From assembly GCF_000313135.1 (NCBI RefSeq), contig NW_004457306.1, positions 6,147 to 18,346 on the forward strand: a stretch of 12,200 nucleotides of DNA. Reading direction: 5' to 3'. Below are positions 7,686-12,200 of the stretch, in pieces (the stretch's first letter is position 1; each line of letters begins with the position of its first letter). This stretch comes from Acanthamoeba castellanii str. Neff. Its lineage: Eukaryota; Discosea; Longamoebia; Acanthamoebidae. The notes below the pieces were generated by a model that had not been told where the DNA came from, made no database searches, and saw only the letters and a program-made list of their open reading frames with translations. The position numbers and the translations under genes were made by a program.

Positions 7686-9187
7686 ATGGAAGACACGCAC
7701 ACAGAGCATCAGCCGCTACTCGACCAGGAGATGAGCAGACAGGAAGAAGGACATCAGGTGCCAGAGGCACGTGAGGAAGAAGAGAGGCGCCCGGTCGTGC
7801 TGTACAAGGGCATCCAGCAGCGGGAGGCCAGCCAGCTGCAGTGCCCCATCCACAAGGGACTCATGCACGACCCGGTCGGCACGGGCAAGTGCAAGCACGT
7901 CTTCTGCCGCTCGTGCCTGGCCTCGTGGGTCGCGCTCCAGGGCCACTGCCCGCTCGACGCCCGCCCGGCTCAGGTCGATCAGCTCGTCCCGCCGACGCCG
8001 CTGTCGAGAAGCTCAACAGCCTCCTCATCCACTGCAGGGTTCGGCTCCCGCCCAGACCACCATCATCGGAGTGAATGACAACTAAGCGTGTGTGTGTGTG
8101 TCGTGTTTGTGTGGTTCAGTGGGGAGTTGTTCAAGACGAAGAGACTGGCGCATGGGTGGCGGCCAGCGGCGAGGGCTACTGCCCGGCGCTGATCGCCATC
8201 GGCGACCGCAAGGCCCACGAAGACAGCTGCGCCTACCGCCCTGCTGTTCTGCAGTCGGACGAGGCCACCGGAGGAGCCGCGGGCCAGCTGATGAACCGGC
8301 TGCAGTTCCCGCAGGTGCAGGTCAACGTGGAACTGGTCATGCAGGCCCTCAGGACCAACCTCACCCGCTTCGAGCGCGTGCTAGCCGATCGCATGGACGT
8401 GCTCCTGGCCCAGGTCCGTTCGCTCATCGAGGAGCAGAACATCCACCGTCTCCGCTCCGGTGCCAGCGGCGCCATGGCCAACTTCAAGTGCGCTCCCCTG
8501 TGCTTGCTTGGTAGCTTGAAGGGCGTCTGGGAAATGAAGACTGACGCGCGGTCGTCCACATCAGGGAAGAGATGGAGGCGGCCATTGCCGGGCTGATGGA
8601 GAAGCAGGCGCCGCTGTTCAGGAGCATCGCGACCAAGAGCGAGTCCCTGTGCTCGGAGGCGAGCAGCGTGGCTCGGGCCAAGGGCAACGCCCTTTACGAG
8701 GGCGCCGTGCACATGCGCCACCAGGCGGCCGTTGCCGGTGGCGAGGCCATCAATAGGCTCGACGTGCTGGCCCAGGAGCTGATGGGCGAGGTCAAGCTGG
8801 CCCTCATGCGCAGCCTCGAACCCCAGTCGTGCCCCACCCCTCCCCCGCCCCCTCCGCCCGACTTTGTGCTCGAGGAAGAGCAAGAGGCCGAGGCTCAGGA
8901 GGAAGAGGAGCAGGAGCAGGAGGCCGAGCTCAAGACAAGAAGAGGAAGAGGTCGAGGCGCAGCCTCACGTGACCGCACCGGCCTCGGTCACCGTGGAGGA
9001 CGCCGAATGGGACGACTGCCCGTCCTGGATCCCCGTACGACCCCTGCCATGACTCTTTCTGGCTTCTTCATGGGCTCACTTTTAATCTTCAAAATGTTCG
9101 TTGCAGCAGGCCCAGCCCACGCTCCACACACCTCCTCGCTACCCGCCCCCGCCTCCTCCCCGATCGGCCAAGAAGCACACTCACTGA
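7686..9187 (+). CDS. RING and TRAF-type zinc-finger protein, probable E3 ubiquitin ligase
   Basis: Exons are 7686-8038, 8120-8487, 8565-9034 and 9107-9187 (TGA), about 423 aa. A RING-type site fits ligands C53, H56, C69, H71, C74, C77, C88 and D91 (core CKHVFCRSCLASWV, then CPLD). A TRAF-type finger spans the 8038/8120 junction, with GYCPALIAIG and KAHEDSC giving C-x11-H-x3-C. The rest is helical and acidic (SLIEEQNIHRL, EEMEAAIAGLMEKQ), then a Pro run and a Glu/Gln-rich stretch; the end is Pro-rich and basic. A role as ubiquitin ligase or TRAF-like adaptor is inferred from these domains. The frame breaks twice: near 7990, where one C seems missing (downstream frame AVEKLNSLLIHCR is clearly coding), and near 8935, where one A seems extra (downstream frame VEDAEWDDCPSWIP is clearly coding). 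Without allowing for these the protein would seem to end at 8078. Confidence 0.75.
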
Positions 9188-9443
9188 GCGCAGCAGCGGG
9201 CACCCCACGGCCCCGTGGTAATAGCTTTCCTCTCTACCTGCACACCCCCCAACTTTACAGCTCGAGATCGGCACTGAGTTGACAAGTCGTGTACACCCCT
9301 CCATCTCGTAAATACAACGCTTTCCTTTTTACCGACGGTGTCGACAAAATAGCGGGAGTCCACAAAAGGGAGTCGAGAAAGGCGCCAACATCAAAGAGTA
9401 GAGAGACGAGAACAAGTAGCAAAGAGAGAGGGCGAAGAAGAGG
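9188..9443. promoter_or_regulatory. Intergenic region before the GST gene
   Basis: The 256 bases between the RING-gene stop and the GST start must hold a 3' end and a promoter. The last 80 bases before the ATG are purine-rich (AGAGAGACGAG-like), a probable leader. I see no gene or clear element. Confidence 0.4.
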
Positions 9444-10363
9444 ATGCAAGACGCGGGTCAACAAGTGCTTCAACTCACGTACTTTGGAGTGCGGGGCTCA
9501 TGCGACAAGGTCAGGCTGCTGCTGGCTTTGACCGGCCTTGAGTACAGGGAGATCGTCGTACAGGGGAGAGGTACTCTCCAGCCTACCGCTGTGTGCTTCC
9601 CCTCTAACGACATCATGCAGAGTTCGCAGGTCTTAAGCACGGCTACGAGTTCGGCCAGTTGCCACTACTCGGTACGTTCTCATGCCATCCCCCCCCCTCC
9701 TACTCGGGCTGATGCAGCTGAGCAGAGGACGGAGAGATACGGATCGTGCAAGCGAACGCCATCGTTAGACACCTGGCACGCAAGTGCAACGTGTACGGGA
9801 CAACCGCCAAGGAAATGGCCGAGTGTGACATGTGGGTAAGTAATAGGCTGCACCGTTAGAAGCTCAGTACTCAGCATCTTCCCTCTGCAGATGGAACAGC
9901 TGGAGGAAGTGCAGCAAGCGCTGTGGAATGCCGACTTCATGAAGGTACCTCGCACTGGCTCTTCATATGACTGTCGGCGAGTCTGTACCTTAAGGTTGTC
10001 ACGCGGCTTCAGGACTGTTCTGAGTTCAAAGAGGCTCAGCTCAAGGACAAGTTCCTGCGCGGGTACTTGGCATCAGCTCTCGAAGGCATTTGCCGCGTCA
10101 TGGCCAAGAACAGAACGATGTATCTCGTTGGGGACAAGGTACATTGTAGCCCGCGAGCGGCTTGTCATCCAGGTTTGCTGATGTGTGTATCTCCCGGGCA
10201 TCAGTTGACGTTCGTGGACACGATGCTCTTCTCGCTTCTGGAAGCCATCGACCGTGAGCTTCCCCAGGCACTCGCCACCTTCCCCTTGCTCATCTACTTC
10301 CGCGATACCATCAAGCGCCTGCCACGCATCGCCGCCTTCTGCAACTCGGGAAGAAGGTTCTAG
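9444..10363 (+). CDS. Glutathione S-transferase, sigma/mu-like
   Basis: The enzyme family joins glutathione to electrophiles in the cytosol. Exons 9444-9570, 9621-9671, 9726-9835, 9891-9944, 9995-10138 and 10205-10363 join in frame to about 214 aa, a usual GST length. The thioredoxin-like N-terminal domain shows LTYFGVRGSCDKVRLLL, with a Tyr in the place of the catalytic Tyr of sigma/mu enzymes, then FGQLPLLEDGE and QANAIVRHLARK. The last two match the glutathione-binding strand-turn and the (S/A)NAI helix. The helical C-terminal domain ends with VGDKLTFVDTMLF, LPRIAAFCNSGRRF and a TAG stop. The fifth exon could instead begin at 10013, removing six residues in frame. Unlike two neighbours it shows no frame break. 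The exact class is uncertain. Confidence 0.9.
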
Positions 10364-10458
10364 GAGACTAGAAGGTTGTAGGTGCCTGGTTGTATCAAAG
10401 AACGGCATACGATCCAAATGTTATAACGCGGATTATAATTAGGATTAGAGTGTGAAAA

Positions 10459-10529
10459 GCGCCGTTGGTCCAGTGGTAGGATCGCCGCCTCCCACGCGGC
10501 GGGCCCGGGTTCAATTCCCGGACGGCGCA
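10459..10529 (+). tRNA. tRNA-Gly (anticodon CCC), copy 1
   Basis: A full cloverleaf folds: acceptor GCGCCGT/ACGGCGC (7 bp), a 4-bp D stem, anticodon stem GCCGC/GCGGC around the loop CTCCCAC (anticodon CCC), a 4-base variable loop and T stem CCGGG/CCCGG around TTCAATT. The discriminator is A and CCA is not encoded. There is no intron. Internal A box (TGGTCCAGTGG) and B box (GGTTCAATTCC) match Pol III promoters. Confidence 0.96.
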
Positions 10530-10533
10530 TATC

Positions 10534-10538
10534 TTTTT
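10534..10538 (+). terminator. Pol III terminator (T5)
   Basis: A run of five T lies a few bases after the tRNA, the usual RNA polymerase III stop. Confidence 0.8.
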
Positions 10539-10750
10539 CCGTAATGTTGTTGCCATTAGCCATCTTTTTTTTTCATGCGTTGCAGCTTCCCAGGAATATG
10601 CAAGACTCACTCTGATGGGGAATCAACCTGTCAGAGCATAACTGTGTAACCAAACAGCAAAAGTCCTCACTTATATGGCACACATGGCGAAGCACTCTCG
10701 CTATTGTAGATTTGTCTGATGAACGAAGGAGGACGGAGTTTAGTAGTGCA

Positions 10751-10821
10751 GCGCCGTTGGTCCAGTGGTAGGATCGCCGCCTCCCACGCGGCGGGCCCGG
10801 GTTCAATTCCCGGACGGCGCA
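10751..10821 (+). tRNA. tRNA-Gly (anticodon CCC), copy 2
   Basis: This copy is identical over all 71 bases to the gene at 10459-10529, in the same orientation 292 bases downstream. It has the same cloverleaf, anticodon CCC and A and B boxes. The flanks of the two copies are not obviously alike beyond an ATCTTTT just downstream. Confidence 0.96.
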
Positions 10822-10825
10822 CATC

Positions 10826-10829
10826 TTTT
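10826..10829 (+). terminator. Pol III terminator (T4)
   Basis: Four T residues follow the second tRNA by four bases. This is minimal but sufficient in many eukaryotes. Confidence 0.65.
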
Positions 10830-10893
10830 ACTGAGTCCTCTTTCCCTTGGCATCTGTTCTGCTTCCTCACGTTGGTTTGTAAAAAGGGGGACG

Positions 10894-12200
10894 TCACGGG
10901 AGCACAGCAGGTGGGTTGAGGAGCTGCGCGCGGTCGCAAGAGGGAATGGGCTCGCCCAGTTCGTCAGCGGCAAAGGAAATGAAGGTGCAGTAGCCGTCGG
11001 TCGATGTCACTGCGAGCATCTGTCCGTCGCTCGCCCTGATGTGTGCATTGCTTTCATTAGGACGATGGTCTTCAGACTGCAGCTTTTTACTCACGCGTGC
11101 ATCAGTCGGGGAACGAACCAAGAGAGATCAGTCTGTGAGGCGTAGTGTAGTCCAGTGATGTGGCACAACGGATAGCCGTGCTGAGTGTCATATACGAGCA
11201 CGCTGTCGAACGTGGCAACGGCAAACACCCTACGAAAGGAAGAATCACGTCAACATTCTGAAGTGAGTACCCGGTACGGCAGACAAGCTTGGCCAAGCGA
11301 CCAAGGGAAGAGGGGGGGTGTACATTCTGTAATCGAGCTTGAAGGTGGGCGTCGTTTCCGTTGGTCGCAGCTTGTAGATCTGCGGGCTGAAGCGCACGGC
11401 CACCGCTGGCTTGGGTCCGCACGGGAGGCACAAGGCCGGCCTGCAAGATTTGAAAGGGGTTGGTTGAACGTGTTCGCTTGCGTCAGGTTTGCCTACGCCA
11501 GTACCTGTTCAATACGCCTCTGGTGAAGACGTAAAGGCAGTTTGATGGCAGGTGCTCAGGAGCGACATTCTCCTTGTCGTCCGGCATTGGCACGCTGCTG
11601 CTGCTGCTGCTCGCGCTACTACTGCTGGTGTGTACGAATACAGGCGATCAAACATGGGCGTTTACCACACCATGCAAACATCAAGCACGCGCGCGATAAG
11701 CGAGCGTACGGGCCAGACGTAGCGTAGAACTGTCCCATAGGTGTCACCAACAGACTACCGTCCAGGCTCCAAGCCAAGCGGCGAAAGAATCTGCATACAA
11801 TGAAGATGAGGAGACAAAATGAGAATCAAAAGTAATAGAACAAGAGAGTGGTACGCACGATGGGGTTGTCTCGTCGAGGAACAGCTTCTGCTTGTGCGTT
11901 TGCACGGGGCCTGAAGCCGCCTTGAAGACGAGGGTCAGCGAATGTATGCGTGCCCCGGGGCCAAGTTCTGATGTGTTCATACCTTGGCCTCAAGTCCAGG
12001 CGCCGAGGAGATGACGTTGGCCGTGACCAGTTTGGAGTAGACCACCTTGGCCGGCGAAGGCGCCGTCGCTGGCACGCTGACACCGGACTCCTCCTGCGCT
12101 GTATCTTTCTTCACGGCGGGCTGCGATCGCGCCGCCTTGTAGATGCGGACAGTGCGGTCAGAGCTCTGCGTAGAGAGGTACCGGCCGCGCGGGTCCCAAG
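10894..12200 (-). CDS. CHAF1B: Chromatin assembly factor 1 p60 subunit (CHAF1B/Cac2-type WD40), 3' part
   Basis: CAF-1 deposits histones H3-H4 on newly copied DNA; this subunit is its WD40 propeller. The gene enters from the right edge. Minus-strand exons are 12200-11983, 11920-11859, 11790-11710, 11624-11505, 11440-11324, 11229-11119 and 11035-10894 (TGA at 10896-10894), all in phase, giving about 283 visible residues. Matches to the animal protein run in order: WDPRGRYLSTQSSDRTVRIY, FFRRLAWSLDGSLLVTP, LYVFTRGVLNRPALCLPC, PAVAVRFSPQIYKLRP, VFAVATFDSVLVYDTQ, LHYASQTDLSW and SSTDGYC-type TSTDGYCTFISF with DELGEPIP. A Ser-rich insertion with the sequence PDDKENVAP lies in the exon at 11624-11505. 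The protein ends about 20 residues after DELG, so it lacks the long tail of human p60. The 3' end lies only 70 bases from the tRNA at 10821. Confidence 0.9.
11594..11610. repeat. CAG/CTG repeat coding for Ser in the CHAF1B-like gene
   Basis: Between five and six CTG units on the plus strand read as AGC (Ser) codons on the minus strand, at the start of the exon 11624-11505. Confidence 0.8.

Noticed and set aside
7244..7734. Open frames on both strands in the 7172-7685 intergenic region
   Set aside because: They run through the CAA leader or the RING gene start in the wrong frame and have no motif or splice continuity.
8233..8883. Long minus-strand open frame (216 codons) opposite the RING gene
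   Set aside because: Antisense shadow of GC-rich exons; it also crosses the supported intron 8488-8564 of the plus-strand gene.
10573..10939. Minus-strand frames containing RELNPGPPRGRRRSYHWTN across both tRNA genes
   Set aside because: This is the known false protein made by translating tRNA genes antisense; it occurs twice only because the tRNA gene does.

Overview
The window is a gene-dense, GC-rich piece of a eukaryotic protist nuclear genome. Six spliced protein genes and two tRNA genes sit in 12.2 kb. Introns are short (about 50-110 nt), the intergenic gaps between protein genes are about 0.1-0.5 kb, and the proteins mix animal-like families. This fits a free-living amoeba of the Acanthamoeba type (Amoebozoa). 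That assignment is inference from composition and gene style. There is no sign of a bacterium, a virus or a mobile element.

Layout, left to right: (1) minus strand 2027->1, the 5' part of a large protein with many tyrosine motifs and a Ser-Asp tract, running off the left edge and crossing a 3-N assembly gap; (2) minus strand 3246->2165, a seven-exon gene for a protein of about 197 aa of unknown function; (3) plus strand 3633-7171, a 13-exon homologue of lysosomal heparan-alpha-glucosaminide N-acetyltransferase (HGSNAT), sharing a divergent promoter region with gene 2; (4) plus strand 7686-9187, a RING plus TRAF-type zinc-finger protein with a coiled-coil-like tail; (5) plus strand 9444-10363, a six-exon sigma/mu-like glutathione S-transferase; (6) two identical tRNA-Gly(CCC) genes at 10459 and 10751; (7) minus strand 12200->10894, the 3' part of a CHAF1B/Cac2-type WD40 subunit of chromatin assembly factor 1, running off the right edge.

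The genes do not form one pathway. They are ordinary housekeeping and signalling genes packed closely. I found no convincing new multi-gene system. The points most worth following are the tyrosine-motif protein (a candidate phosphotyrosine scaffold), the conserved-looking unknown gene 2, an unusual splice-donor preference (C at intron position +4), and several one-base reading-frame breaks inside otherwise well-conserved exons. The breaks look more like assembly errors than biology, but they will damage any automatic gene model.
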